A stretch of 64,000 nt of DNA, taken from Mytilus edulis (taxonomy: Eukaryota > Mollusca > Bivalvia > Mytilida > Mytilidae). Within the stretch, counting starts at the first letter, position 1; each line of letters opens with the position of its first letter. A program made the position numbers and the translations under genes. Of this stretch, positions 34,204 to 45,679 are shown in pieces. The DNA lies in assembly GCF_963676685.1 (NCBI RefSeq), contig NC_092344.1, forward strand, positions 45,840,830 through 45,904,829. Reading direction: 5' to 3'. The notes under the pieces are model-generated. The model was not told the origin of the DNA and searched no databases. It was given only the letters and a program-made list of their open reading frames with translations.

Positions 34204-34677
34204 GTGCATGTTAGAAGATTACGTTTATCGTCTTCATTACACATGGTATCATCAATCAAATTATCAGTTAACAGATTTGTACCTTTATATTGTAGGAGTG
34301 GAGTATATACAAGTACCTCTATTTAAATTTAAAACATCGTCATAATTACTTAATATTGGTCCATGAAATCCAATACATTTTGTCGTATTAAAAGTGTAAA
34401 ATAAAATAAATAAAACACAAATTGTTGCATACAATAAAGTGTAATGTGCTACAAAGAATTGCTACGTGTTCAACACTAAAATTGTGTGTGTTCGTTTGCC
34501 GATTAACAATTCTATAACTTGGGTGGGAGTGATTGGCCAACAATAGATATATGGGAGGCGTAAACAATCCACACTACTGTTTTAACAGGTTGAGCGATAC
34601 AATTTGTCCATCAATCACTTACTCATTTAAAATAATAAGTTATTATGTGTATACACTATAAATTAGAATTGATTATG

Positions 34678-34845
34678 CTATAAAAATAGCGGTTAACCGA
34701 TAAAAATAGCGATTAACTGATAAAACAGCGGTTAACCGATAAAATTAGCGGTTAATCGACATAAAAGTAGCGGTTAACCGACATAATAGTAGCGGTTAAC
34801 CGATAAAAATAGCGATTAACCGATAATAGTACCGGTTAATCGATA
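34678..34845. repeat. right subterminal array of GGTTAACC motif
   Basis: Eight copies of CGGTTAACCG or close variants separated by ATAAAAATAG-type spacers, in inverted orientation to the left array. It ends about 30 bp before the element terminus. Confidence 0.9.
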
Positions 34846-34877
34846 AAAATACCTTTTGAACCAAATGGTACACCATA

Positions 34878-35250
34878 GTTTAGGTCTCAACCTTTGAATG
34901 ACCACCTTTTGACCTTCAAATGTACCAATGTCGACATTTTTTGACCAACCTCCTTCACCTCCGTTATACTTTAATATCTGTATTTCATTCTTATTTGAAC
35001 AGTTAAATCTTTTGTTTATATTCCATGGCCGATCATAACTATTACTTTGATTTTTAAGCATTACGAAAGTTCTTTTTATCCTATTTGGAATTGCTATGAA
35101 CCTTCTGTGAATATTGAAATCAAAATTTAGATACACGAATAAAGTTTGTTGAAAGATTAAAATGACAAGAGCGGTCATGCAGATATTTTTCACCTTTGAA
35201 GGCGTAAACATGACAGAATTCAGTACTTCCCGAAATTCCTGTGGCTTCAA
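34878..35250 (-). pseudogene. PKDCC-like kinase copy 1, 5' (N-terminal) half
   Basis: Starts at the same Met-Lys-Pro-Gln as the intact copies and runs through the transmembrane segment to VVIQRLRP, where the 14.5-kb element interrupts it. Two codons are missing in the NINKR-FNCS region compared with the intact copies. The frame then runs into element sequence. With 19678-20400 it forms one disrupted gene. Confidence 0.9.
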
Positions 35251-35869
35251 ATGTTAGTTGATAGGATTATAGTCTGAAAATATACAAAAAGAAATTATAA
35301 TTGTGAATTGCAATAGTTAGCTGTGGGTAAATAACCATGTAGTAGTTAATAACGAATATAGGATTGTTCATTTTTTATAAACGTCTATTCATCGCGAAAA
35401 TGGAAATTCTTTTAGATTGTATTCCTCGAAGTGCGCAGATATATCAGGAGAAAATTGATTAGTACACTCTTTTGTTCTCATTTTGATTTCAAATAATTCT
35501 TAATGTTTTGCTTTTTATTTTAAATACTTTTTAATACTTCAGGCAGACTAAAAACACAGCTTCCAACTGCTTATTCAGCGCACTCAATATTACTTGCACA
35601 TTTTGTTTGGATGATACCATTCAATTACTTGATGATTTTTAACAAAAAAAGTATAGGCCAATGAAGAAACTAGTAAACATTTTTTTGTTCAAGGAAGAAA
35701 TATGTATATTTCAAAAACAATATGTGTCTGTAAGATTCAGTATAGTCATATTCGCGGACAACTTATTGCAGGAATTATGTAATGGAATTGGACGAAATAA
35801 TTATTAAAACTCATAGAAAATCTGAAAAAAAATACCTAACCTGTGCCAAAGTTTAGCTTACATGGACTT
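35251..35869. repeat. 5' flank of kinase copy 1 (segmental unit)
   Basis: The first 150 bases (with ATAGTCTGAAAATATAC and TTCATCGCGAAAA) match 46778-46925 and 63801-63900. The rest is AT-rich without a gene. Confidence 0.6.
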
Positions 35870-36110
35870 GAAATACTACCGTTCAACTTCAACACAACGA
35901 GAAAATTCCGCACCTGGAGGCTGTCTTTAGATGGCTCGTAAACAAAATGTGAACTAGTTCAAACTCCGAAACATATAAATAAACTAAAATTAAAAACATA
36001 CAAGACTAACAAAGGTCAGAGGCTCCTGACTTGGGACAGCTGCAAAAATACTGCGGGATTTAACATCTTTATCTGCTCTTTGGTCGGCTTGTTGTCTCTG
36101 ACATAAAAAA
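35870..36110 (+). repeat. dispersed repeat, family C, diverged
   Basis: ACAACGAGAAAATTCCGCAC to GAGGCTCCTGACTTGGGACA and GCGGGATTTAAC. Confidence 0.55.
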
Positions 36111-36229
36111 AGTGGAAATTTCAAGAAATTTAAAGAAATTGTTGTATGAATCTTTGGGGAAATGCTTTTCTGAAAATATTTATTTGATTAATATAAAACG
36201 AGTAAATATAAACCACTACTGGTATATAA

Positions 36230-36830
36230 AAAGAAGATTAAGTATGATTGGCAATGAGACAACTCTCCACAAGAGACCAAATGACACAGAAATTAACTAT
36301 TATAGGTCACCGTACAGCCTTCAGCAATGAGCAAAGCCCATACCGTATATTCAGCTATAAAAGGTCCCGAAATGACAAATGTAACACACATCAAACGAGA
36401 AAAATAAAGGTCTAATTTATGTTAAAAAAAATGAACGAAAAACAAATATGTGCACATCAAAAAACGACAATTAACGTACAACCACTGAATTACAGGCTCC
36501 TGACTTGGGGCAGGCACATACATAAAGAATGTGACGGTATTGAACATGTTAGATTGGATCCCAAACCCTCCCCTAAACTGGAACAGTATTGTAACATTAG
36601 AACATGAAAACGAACAATACAAATCAGTTGAAAAAGGCTTAACTCATCAGATGAATACAAAAAGAAACACATCTAACAAAAACACAGAGTGAACGTGGTA
36701 GGATACTGGTACATCCTAACAACAAAAGGCACTAGATCTGACAGTACTGACAGCCAATTCAAAGCTACTAACAACTAATAAAAAGATCATGCATCTAATA
36801 CTAAATTCTTACCAAGATTTTTGTATAATT
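36230..36830 (-). repeat. dispersed repeat, family B, minus orientation
   Basis: TTGGCAATGAGACAACTCTC, GCAATGAGCAAAGCCCATAC and CAGGCTCCTGACTTGGGGCA occur in family B order. The distal part (36540-36830) matches 46980-47260 in unit 2. Small frames over it are shadows. Confidence 0.6.
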
Positions 36831-36879
36831 ATGTTGATTGAGACCCACTAGAAAGAAATGCACCACTATAGGGAGAGGA

Positions 36880-37735
36880 CGTCACTAGTGTTACTATAAC
36901 GTTTGTCCAATCCCTTTTTCTGTTTAAAAGTCAGAACAGATAATAACGATTTTTTTGTAGTTTCTGCCAAAAAAAAGAAATCATGAATCTAAGAATATTC
37001 AATAATTGAAAGCTGATTTGAATAAGTTTTAAACTCAGTGGAATTCATTACTATTTTATGCAAATTTATTCCTATAGTTTGACTATTTGGGGATTGAATT
37101 TAATTTGTGGTCTGGGGGAGTAAAAGTTTGGAAAGAGAAACGTTGTTTAATTAACATTTTAAATGTATGACTAACATCTTCCTCGATTCAATTTTCTCTA
37201 AGCATATCATCGAGGGAAAGAAAAGCAATTAATCTTTTAAGTTATGATTTTTCATACACTGTTTTGAAAGTACACAATATGTCAAAGTCTTAATCGTCAC
37301 TAATTAAATAAAAATTAGGAATACATTTAACAGAAACGATAGAAAAAGTCTACAATTAAACGCGATTCTAATATGACGTGCTTCTTTTGCTTTGTGAATA
37401 AACCCATGCTCTAAATCCAATGAAATTGTTTGCACATGCGTATATTGACTACTGCAGAATAATGAATTTTATTAAATTGGCATGCATTTAATATATTTCA
37501 TTAACTTAAAATACTTCAAGGCTCTTAAATGATGCACATTTTGTAACTTGTTCATTTATTATGACTGTAATGTGTTGCAATTGGAGATTGACATATTTGA
37601 CCTAGATACAACAACCGTTCATGTTAGCTTTTAAAAAAACTCCTTCCTCTTAAAAAATCACATGGCCAGTCGTTTGCTTGTTTACAAACAAAAAATGGAG
37701 GGTTCATGGAAAAGCCTACACATCGGACATAGAAT
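36880..37735. repeat. unit-1 repeat shared with 47335-48605 and 8836-9860
   Basis: The same sequence precedes the Ngaro-type element in both complete units, and its middle also interrupts the env remnant at 9.2-9.9 kb. No coding frame. Confidence 0.6.
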
Positions 37736-38237
37736 AATTGTATTTTCCCGCGGTTCGTGTTGTAAAGCGGGAAAATATAGTTTTGTCGTTACATTTTCAT
37801 AAATATTCATATGGCATGACAAAATTGACCAATCAGAAAGTTGAATTTTGTGTAACAATATATTGGTGTTTTTCAAGCGCTTCACTTTCTAGTCGTTGTT
37901 CAACATAGTAAGCTGCATGGGCGCCGATATTCAACAAACTATACGTGCCGAAGTGCATTATGCTGTACAAAACACACAAAACAGTTATTGGACAATATGA
38001 CAACTTTACTAGAGTCTCGTTTAGACGATTTCCAAAGAACACTGTGTATCATCGACACCGGAAATTGGGTACTAACGAAGCGGAGGGAAATAGAAAAAAA
38101 AAAGGAAACAAGTTGAGAATTCATTCAATTTAAAGCCTTTCCACTCATTTGATGAGGATGCCGCTTAAGAAATCATTTTCTGATATATAATTCTTGAAAT
38201 TATTAGACCGAAAAGTACAAAATTAAGACAAGATTTT

Positions 38238-39473
38238 GTGTTATACCCCAAAACTTGCCACTTAGTACCGGAAAATTTCGAGGTCGATCGTCCTCTGTCG
38301 CCCCATTCTCAAGATACTGAACTGTTTTTCATTATTTTTCCAGACACGTTTGCGATGATACACAGTGAAGGAGAATTCAGGAAATCCTTGTCGGACACAC
38401 AGATAGCCAAGATAGACGAAAATATGTCCGACACAAATAAGTTCTGCAAAAGAGGTAACCAAGAGCAGTACAAACATAACCACAAAGTTTTCGTGAAGAT
38501 AAGGGAGACCGATACCGAGATGGAAGCAGACAACATGAGTCAGACGAATATTAACAACGCGAAACGGAAGATAACTGAAGGTATGGACATTATCAAGAAC
38601 AGACAAAAGTTAATCAAATTAGCTGATTCGTTAGACACAGGGTGGCGGGTAGTAGCTGAATATATTGCTAATCCTTTGGCTATGAATTCCGAGGACGGAA
38701 GGAAAATGTACAAGGCACAGTTACGGGCAGATACAAAGATGAAAAAAGAAAAACTGAAAAAACGTACAGACCAAAGGACAACACCATACAACAAAACAAC
38801 GACATCAAATTCTACGGTACGTTTGATACCTGTTAATGTCAGCAGTGGATTTGGAAGACCTGGGAGATGCTTTTAATGTCACGAGAGTGGGAATTGGATA
38901 CGACAGTGTCCAAAAGCCACAACAGAACAAAAGAATAAGATAATTATGAATAGTGCTTCCAATTTTAGTCACATAGAATCAAGCGCACCTCTGTTGTGTA
39001 AACAAATATCAGCTGATTTTAAATCAATGGAAAGTACACACACTAATATATGTGAAGGTGATAGTAGAGGTGTACGGTATTTAAAGGAAAAGACAGACTC
39101 GTGGAAAGAGATAGGTGCTACAAATTTCGTTGTTGATATGATGGAAAACGGGTATAAGATACCATTTAGTACAGTACCTCGAGAAAAAGAATTAAAAAAC
39201 AATAAAACTGCACGCGACAACTCTAATTTTGTCGCCGATGAGATAGAATAACTTTTAGAAAAAGGTTGCATACGTCGAGTGAGAAGTGAACCTCACGTTG
39301 TCTATCCATTAACTGTAGCAAATAATAAAGGCTCAAAATTAAGATTGGTTTTAGATGCGAGACATTTAAACCCACATATTATAAAATTCAAACACACATG
39401 GTTTTGGTGGTCATTTGACCGCAGGTTAAAAGGACGAACAATTGGAAATGTTTGGAGGTTGGTCAGTAAATGA
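38238..39473 (+). pseudogene. Ngaro-type gag-RT polyprotein remnant, copy 1
   Basis: One frame runs from 38238 to 39473, broken only by stops at 38874-38876 and 39249-39251. The first part is gag-like, charged, with a degenerate zinc knuckle at about 38868-38912; copy 2 keeps the CX2CX4HX4C form (CLYCHESGHWMKQC). The second part is the start of a DIRS-type reverse transcriptase (CIRRV, HVVYPLTVANNKG, LRLVLDARHLNPH). About 16 residues later it jumps to a tract reading LKGRTIGNVW. The catalytic YXDD region is missing. Confidence 0.75.
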
Positions 39474-39871
39474 ACAAAAAAACAAAACCTCAACTTGGCG
39501 AGAGCTAGTAGCAGTAGGGAGAGCATTTAACAATTTTACAAATGTAATGAAGGATATGATTATACGGATATACACAGATAACAAAAACGTAACGCACATA
39601 CTCGGAATCCGAAAAGCGTCACTACATGAAAACGTGATGCATATACATGAAATTTGCAAGAATCAATAGATTAAAATTAAGTTCTGTTTGGATTCCACGT
39701 GAACAAAACATACACGTTGACATGTTAAGTCGACAGTCAGATTGTGATGACTGGAAGGTACTGGACGAAATATTTACATATCTAGATCACATGTGGGGTC
39801 CTCATAACGCTGATAGGTTTGCACATGACTACAACACCAAGTGTAAGCATTTTAATTCAAAATATTGGTGA
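39442..39871 (+). pseudogene. Ngaro-type RNase H remnant, copy 1
   Basis: Frame 39442-39669 holds TSTWRELVAVG and IYTDNKNVTHIL, then a stop. Frame 39647-39871 carries SSVWIPREQNIHVDMLSR, the end of RNase H in DIRS-type elements. A further piece at about 39940-40110 (ATLVIPEWTCAPYWPML) is the conserved tract between RNase H and the recombinase. Confidence 0.7.
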
Positions 39872-40281
39872 CAGGAACATCAGGTATTGACTCTTTTACA
39901 GTTGACTGGAAAGGTAAAAATATTGGCGTGTACCACCACCAACTTTGATTCCTAAAGGGTTAAACAAATTAAAACAAGAAAAATGCAATGCTACTTTAGT
40001 CATACCAGAGTGGACCTGTGCACCTTACTGGCCTATGCTAATAGATGAGAAAGGGAACATGAAAGTTTTCATAGTTGCACACACTTTTTTCAGGGAGAAA
40101 ACTTAATCAGAGAAGGCCGCGGCCAAAGCGGCATATTTGGACAACAATTTTTGAAATTTAGATTGATTGGTTTAAGAATACCATTTTAAATCAAAATATT
40201 TATGATTATTCTCTTTTTTAACAGAGACCAAATTAGATCGTACTGTTACAGTAAAGGAGGCCATTAGAAATAGCGGCATCG

Positions 40282-40975
40282 ATGGTGACAGTTATCTTTA
40301 TGGGCTTTATCCAAAAATTTGCGACATTTGTTACTTCAATACTGGAAGCGTCTAAAAGAGTTGCACCAAAGAAAACTACAGACGTTTTAAGAGAACTTTG
40401 TGATAATTTCAAAGATTGTTCTGATCTACTTGTGTTAAGAGATGTGACTATGATGCTTCTTTGTTTTACAGGTTTCCTTAGATACGATGAACATAGTTCT
40501 TTGCGTTTTCTTGACATTGATATACAAGATTCGTTTCTGATTTTACATATAACTAAGAGCAAAACTGACCAATACAGGCAAAGCAATATCAAAAGGTTCT
40601 ACAATCGCATGTCCCTATAACATGTTAGTTAAATACACACGTCTGGCTGGTTTTAGTAGTCACGAGAATAAATTTTTATTTCGTCCTATCTATAGGTCAG
40701 GAGAGCTGTGTAAATTGATTAATATGGATAAGAAACTCAGTTACACGGCAGCTAGCTAGAGAGTGTCTGCTTAAAAGAATCAGAATTATTCGTCTTGGTT
40801 GTAACATAGGTCTTCACTCGTTCAGATCAGGTGGTGCCACAGTGGCTGCTAACGCAGACGTAAGCGACAGGTGTTTGAAAAAACATGGCAGATGGAAATC
40901 TGACTCGAGTAAAAATGGTTATATCGTAGACTCCATAGAAAAACGTTTGACAATTTCTCAAGTTTTAGGTTTATA
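40282..40975 (+). pseudogene. tyrosine recombinase remnant, copy 1
   Basis: Frame 40282-40620 holds the N-terminal domain and the first catalytic-arginine box (GFLRYDEHSS). A small deletion at about 40587 shifts the frame. The distal part (about 40815-40975) retains the HSFRSGG box (His-X-X-Arg), KKHGRW and the nucleophile context GYIVDS. Copy 2 has the same order at 51477-52276. Confidence 0.75.
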
Positions 40976-41711
40976 GTTAAAACTTTCATATTTGGGATCG
41001 TGTACCCTTTCTTTGTATATTTCTATCACGTTCGACGGGCTGTCGGCAAATTTATATTTGTGTTTTAGTTATATTAAGTCATGGAGTAAAGGTAATACTT
41101 GTATTTTCCCGCGGTTTGTATAGTAAAGCGGGAAAATATTGTATTGTTGTTTCATTTTCATAAATATTCATAAGGCATGACAAAATTGACCAATGAGAAA
41201 GTCGAATTTTGTGTTACGATATATTGTAGTTTTTCAAGCCCTTCACTTCTAGCCGTTGTTCAACATAATAAGCTCCTTCATTTTAAATTGAAGATTGCAA
41301 TTAATGTTGTTTTTCTGATTTTCTATTTATATACGTATTTGCTAATTAAAGTTATGGTCCGACACTTTTATCCGGAGATAGGCTCGACCATTGGCATCGG
41401 ATAATGGTTTCCATTCATATTCAAATATCATGTGAAATTGTTGGTTTTTCCTGGACGGCCTTGACTATCTATGAAGGGTAAACATTCAGAAATTTAAGCG
41501 AATTCACTGTGGATACATTGATATTTGAAATATTGTATATATATTTTAATATTTGTAAAATGTGTACTGCTGGAAATTATTTGAGATACAAATTAAATAC
41601 GGCGTCTATCACGTTCGACGGGATGTCGGCAAATTTATATTTGTGCTTTAGTTATATTTAGTCATGAAGTATAGGTAATACCCTTAATTGACATAATCAG
41701 AATCGAAATAA

Positions 41712-41861
41712 TTGATGCAAGCTATACTTTACTATAGTTTTAACATGGGTAGGCATTATATTCATGTTATTTTAGCCCTGACTATCGCTCGGGCAAAAAT
41801 AATCACGATTATAATGTCTACCCATGTTAAAACTACGATAAAGTATAATAGCTTGCATCAA
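41712..41861. mobile_element. 150-bp foldback element, copy 1
   Basis: Arms TTGATGCAAGCTATACTTTA / TAAAGTATAATAGCTTGCAT continue through AACATGGGTAGGCATTATA and its inverse. The loop contains CTATCGCTCGGGC. The same element sits at the same place after Ngaro copy 2 (52385-52534), so it predates the duplication. Confidence 0.75.
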
Positions 41862-41879
41862 TTAATTCTTAAATAATGT

Positions 41880-42700
41880 ATCAACTTAGTAAGAAGCCTT
41901 ACTGTGGTTTTTATGGAACACCACAGCTGTCTTATGTAGAACTCTCATGTTACGTTAGGTTGTTTTATTATTACTTGATAAAGTAAGGAGTACAGTCCAC
42001 TGTCTTCAGTTCTAATGACTTTTAATGTAGGACTCCAAAGCTATAACAGAGTTTTGTGTGGACGTATTGTATTGTATATTGAAAAGTTTGCAGCACATTT
42101 ATTCATGTTATTTTGAATAGACAGAAGTAAAAGAATTACTGTCATTTTTTTAGAACTTAATGATAAATTTTTTAATGAATATTTCTCGTGTTTCGTTTTT
42201 AATATAGATTAGACCGTTGATTTTACTATTTGAATGGTTTAACCCTAGTAATTTTTGGGGTCCTTTATAGCTTGCTGTTCGATGTGAGCAAAGGTTTCGT
42301 GTTGAAGACCATACCTTTGCCTATAACGGTTTACCTTTTAGAAAAATAAAGATTGAAGGGTAAACAGATCCTACTCCTCTTCTTATGGTCATAGTCATGA
42401 TATAGTATTTGGGCATTATCTTTGTTGTTTGCGTTTAAAAACCAGACATGCCAATTGCTGTAAAAATCAAAGAAAGCACTACTTTGGAAAATACAAAAGT
42501 TACAGTTTACAGAATAAGGATCAAAAATAATTTCTGTCCTTGTCCGATTTTATCCATGAATTTCCGTATTAAAGCAACCAAATAATGATTGTAGCCACGT
42601 TTAATTCCGATGTGACAAGTTGTTTCAGATGTGAAGAATTTTTAAAAAGTGAACGGACGACATACGACGACGACGACAGACGACGGACACCAATTGAACC
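41880..42700. repeat. segmental unit 2, 3' flank of kinase copy 2 (distal part)
   Basis: Matches 16785-18250 and 52560-53107. Includes a shortened family A block (42255-42335) and the family D tail up to the insertion point of the 2.6-kb element. Confidence 0.75.
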
Positions 42701-43382
42701 GGGTCTCTAAAAACACCGCAAATGACCTCCTTTGTGCACAAAGGAGCACTAAGGACCCCAACGAAGTTTGTTAAGAGCACAAAGGACCTGAAATTCCTTT
42801 TGAAGCATACAAATATTATTATTCCTGGGGAAAAATGTAAAAAAATCATGCAATTTCAATAAAAAAAAATCGATTTTTATAATGTACGATTTGGTGTCAT
42901 CAACGGTATCGGTTCGGAACCGACTTTATATCCGGGCTTTGTTCATGTATGTGAATATTTAAATTGTTATAATATAATGCAAATGAAAGAAAAAGTCAAT
43001 TATTATTCTTAATATTTTGTTGTTGTAATGTTTTTTTGAGATAAGAGACTTTACCAAAACTACGAAAATTATGTAAGGATACCGATGTTTTGCTGTTTTT
43101 TTTTTTTTTTTGTCTCGTTTGTCATCATCAGCTTGTTTCCTTATGTATGGTAATATGTATTGCCATGACGAAAACGTTTCTAAAGGCACAAAGGGAACGG
43201 TAAGGCGATAATTCCAAAAGTAGGAAGTTAGTTTGAATATATAGGATTTCATAAATTTCAATAGATACTTTGTTTAATCAAACTTAATTCTGCACAAACA
43301 CAAAGTATGTACCGACATTTTCTTACATTGCGATTCTTAATTAATTTAACGAAAACGTTTCTAAGACACAAAGGGAACAGTC

Positions 43383-44823
43383 ATGATAGGATTTATTCTT
43401 AAGGTAGGAAATTGGTTTGAATTTTTCAATCCGTTTTTTAGAAAATTTAATTCTGAATTGGGCTTGATGCAGGGAGAGGTGTTATCTCCCATACTTTTTT
43501 CATTATATGTTAACGATTGTGAAATGGCTTTCATTAATAGTAATGCCATACCATATGAGATGAAAGAATTGAATCTATTTTTACTTATGCATGCTGATGA
43601 TATGGTTATTTTCTCAGAATCTGTTTTTGGGTTACAAAATATACTTGATACATTATATGAGTATACATCAAAATGGTCATTGAGTGTTAATATTGATAAA
43701 ACTAAAATTGTTGTATTTAGAAAAGGTGGAAGATTTCATGTTGATGAGCAATGGTATTATGATAATAAGGAAATTGAAGTTGTTGATAATTTTATTTACC
43801 TCGGTGTACTTTTAAATTTTATATAATATGTTACAACAGAAATTATCAGAACAAGAAAGAAAGCAATGTTTGCTTTAAGAAGAAATGTGAAAAGTATGTG
43901 TTTAAACTATGTCACTTTGTTATCACTGTTTGATACTTTGGTATATGGGGTGTACATAAAGCCCTGGCAATAGAGAGAGTCCACATGAACTATTGTAAAA
44001 ATATACTTGGTGTTAAGTTGTCTACTAACAATGTTATGATATATCAAGAACTAGGTAGATTGCCTCTTATTTTCGCAAGAAAATGTAAGATTTTCAAATA
44101 TTGGTTTAAATTGCTAAATACTTCAAACTGTATATTGAAAAATTGTTATAAAATTGAGAAAGGAAATGGGGAATGTGTCTAAGCGACAACAACCCGACCA
44201 AAGAGCAGACAACAGCCGAAGGCCACCAATGGGTCTTCAATGTAGCGAGAATTCCCGCACCCGTAGGTGTCCTTAAGCTGGCCCCTAAAAATATGTATAG
44301 TGATAATGGACGTCCGAATTATAATTATAATTATAACTACTTATATTGTGAATTAGAGAGATGTCCAAATAATAAGTGTAACTGTTTGTATTTTATAAGG
44401 AACGAACTTTTTCTTATTGGTTTAGGTGATGTATGGTATAGCCAAAACCTTATTTGTAACTTGCCTGATGTATATTTTGCTGTCATAAAGCAACGTTTGT
44501 ACGATTGTCTAAAACAAGAACTTGATGCTCAGTTGCATATGTCTCCAAAATGTTCTAATTATAAATATATGTTAGATAATTTGTGTCTGCAATTTTATTT
44601 ATGCAAACCAATTCCAAATGGATATAAAGGATGAGTTTCATTTCATCCTCATATGTCCACGTTTTCAAGGTTTTAGAACAATTTATATTAAGCCATTTTA
44701 TTGGAAAAAACCTTCGATGTACAAATTTATTAAACTGATGAGTACTAATAAAGTAAAAGAATTGTGTAATTTAGGTAAATTTATATTTAGATCTTTTAAG
44801 CTTAGATCCGAAATGTTAAAATA
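43383..44823 (+). pseudogene. non-LTR retrotransposon RT and C-terminal remnant
   Basis: Frame 43383-43826 has the reverse-transcriptase landmarks LMQGEVLSPILFSLYVNDCE, HADDMVIFSES (the catalytic YADD reads HADD) and KWSLSVNIDKTKIVVF. Then comes FIYLGV, in the order of jockey/CR1/L2-like elements. After a stop and frameshifts, 43985-44150 continues the downstream region, a family C repeat interrupts (44155-44325), and 44330-44823 holds the C-terminus with a CP-containing tract (FILICPRFQGFR). The endonuclease and most of ORF1 are missing. Confidence 0.75.
44155..44325 (+). repeat. dispersed repeat, family C, inserted in the LINE remnant
   Basis: GACAACAACCCGACCAAAGA to GAATTCCCGCACCCGTAGG and CTGGCCCC interrupts otherwise continuous LINE sequence. 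Confidence 0.65.
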
Positions 44824-45301
44824 ATGTTTGTTTATCATTACAACACCTTCTGCTGTCACATAGTCTGTGTTTATGTATGTATTATATGTTTTATTGATGT
44901 TGATATAATTGTATACCTATAGTTTATATAGACTTTGGTAATAAAGATATACATTTTTTTCGTTTTAATGTCCAGTCTGTATTTATATGTTTGTGTTTTC
45001 TCAATATTTTTGAATACATGAATGTATAACTTAGTAAAAATTAAATCTTATAGAAAAGGGCCGTAATCTTATGCATATCCGTACCGATTACAGACACGGT
45101 TTCGTAAATCTTCAACTTTTCAACTTTAATACGAATTTAACTCAAGTATTTTAATAAAAATCAATATTTTTTTTCGTCAGAAATCCCTTTACCCCATTTT
45201 AAAAACAATTTCAGGTCCCTTGTGCTCTTGTCAAACCTCTTAGGGGTCCTTAATGCTCCTTTGTGCACAAATGAGGTCCTTTGTGGTGTTTTTAGAGACC
45301 G

Positions 45302-45679
45302 AATTGAACCGAATTGCTTATGTGACCCTTTGGGTCAGGTGAGCTAAACAAAAAAGTTAATATATTTTTGACATTGACCTTAAATACTTTGTTTTTGAAT
45401 GTTCAAGTTTTGACCTTTGACAATGATGCTTCTTATGCATTAGCTTGTGAAAAAATCGGTTTCTATTTCCCCACAAATATTGAACTATTCAGCGTTGCCA
45501 ATTAATGTGATTGTTTTTGATGTATGTATAATATGAGTATACAATAAATTCATGAATCTTATACTAGTATTAATTTTGTGCTTTCGTAAACCAGTTATCG
45601 TTATCGGAGGTTATAAAAGTAACAAGAAGGAAACACATATGCTATAGTTTTATTACGGCATTCAGCAGAGTCTCTTCTC
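45302..45679. repeat. 3' flank of kinase copy 2 (proximal part)
   Basis: Continues the family D tail (GAATTGCT-ATGTGACCCTTTG, GTCAGGTGAGCTAAAC) and then kinase 3' flank shared with 18260-18480, 19500-19677 and 62330-62699. Confidence 0.75.

Larger units (their letters stand above)
20401..34877. mobile_element. 14.5-kb inverted-repeat element splitting kinase copy 1
   Basis: The ends are exact inverted repeats (TATGGTGTACCATTTGG at 20401-20417, inverse at 34861-34877) continuing for over 30 bp. The element is flanked by GTTTAG on both sides (20395-20400 and 34878-34883), while the intact kinase copies have one GTATAG at that spot. So a 6-bp target duplication is directly visible. Subterminal arrays of a palindromic motif follow each end. 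I find no recognisable transposase, polymerase or integrase inside. Much of the interior is other elements (23970-24903, 25682-30424, 28909-29860, 33757-34203). It is a non-autonomous or decayed DNA transposon. A Polinton shares the 6-bp duplication, but the ends do not begin with AG and no Polinton gene is seen. Confidence 0.85.
37738..41681 (+). mobile_element. Ngaro/PAT-type tyrosine-recombinase retroelement, copy 1 (inactive)
   Basis: Order: A1 repeat (37738 to about 37920), gag-RT, RNase H, recombinase, B1 (41022-41098), A2 (41099 to about 41275), about 330 bp, B2 (41605-41681). B1 directly abuts A2. These split direct repeats are the hallmark of Ngaro/PAT elements, which integrate by a tyrosine recombinase from a circular copy. 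Each A repeat opens with a hairpin (TATTTTCCCGC pairing with GCGGGAAAATA). The coding region has stops, a frameshift and a deleted RT core, so the copy is dead. No target duplication is expected or seen. Confidence 0.8.
42701..45301. mobile_element. 2.6-kb inverted-repeat element with 9-bp target duplication
   Basis: The ends are inverted repeats of about 100 bp (GTCTCTAAAAACACC, then TTTGTGCACAAAGGAGCA, then AAGGACC). They are flanked by AATTGAACC at 42692-42700 and 45302-45310; units 1 and 3 have a single, uninterrupted site (18259, 62327). A 9-bp duplication suits Mutator-like elements. The interior carries a non-LTR retrotransposon fragment, not a transposase, so it is non-autonomous and has swallowed foreign sequence. 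Confidence 0.8.

Noticed and set aside
20401-34877. Polinton/Maverick assignment for the 14.5-kb element
   Set aside because: Size and 6-bp duplication fit, but termini do not begin AG and no polymerase, integrase, packaging ATPase or capsid gene is recognisable.
38262-39659. Minus-strand frames opposite the Ngaro gag and RT
   Set aside because: Shadows; the plus strand carries the zinc knuckle, RT and RNase H motifs.
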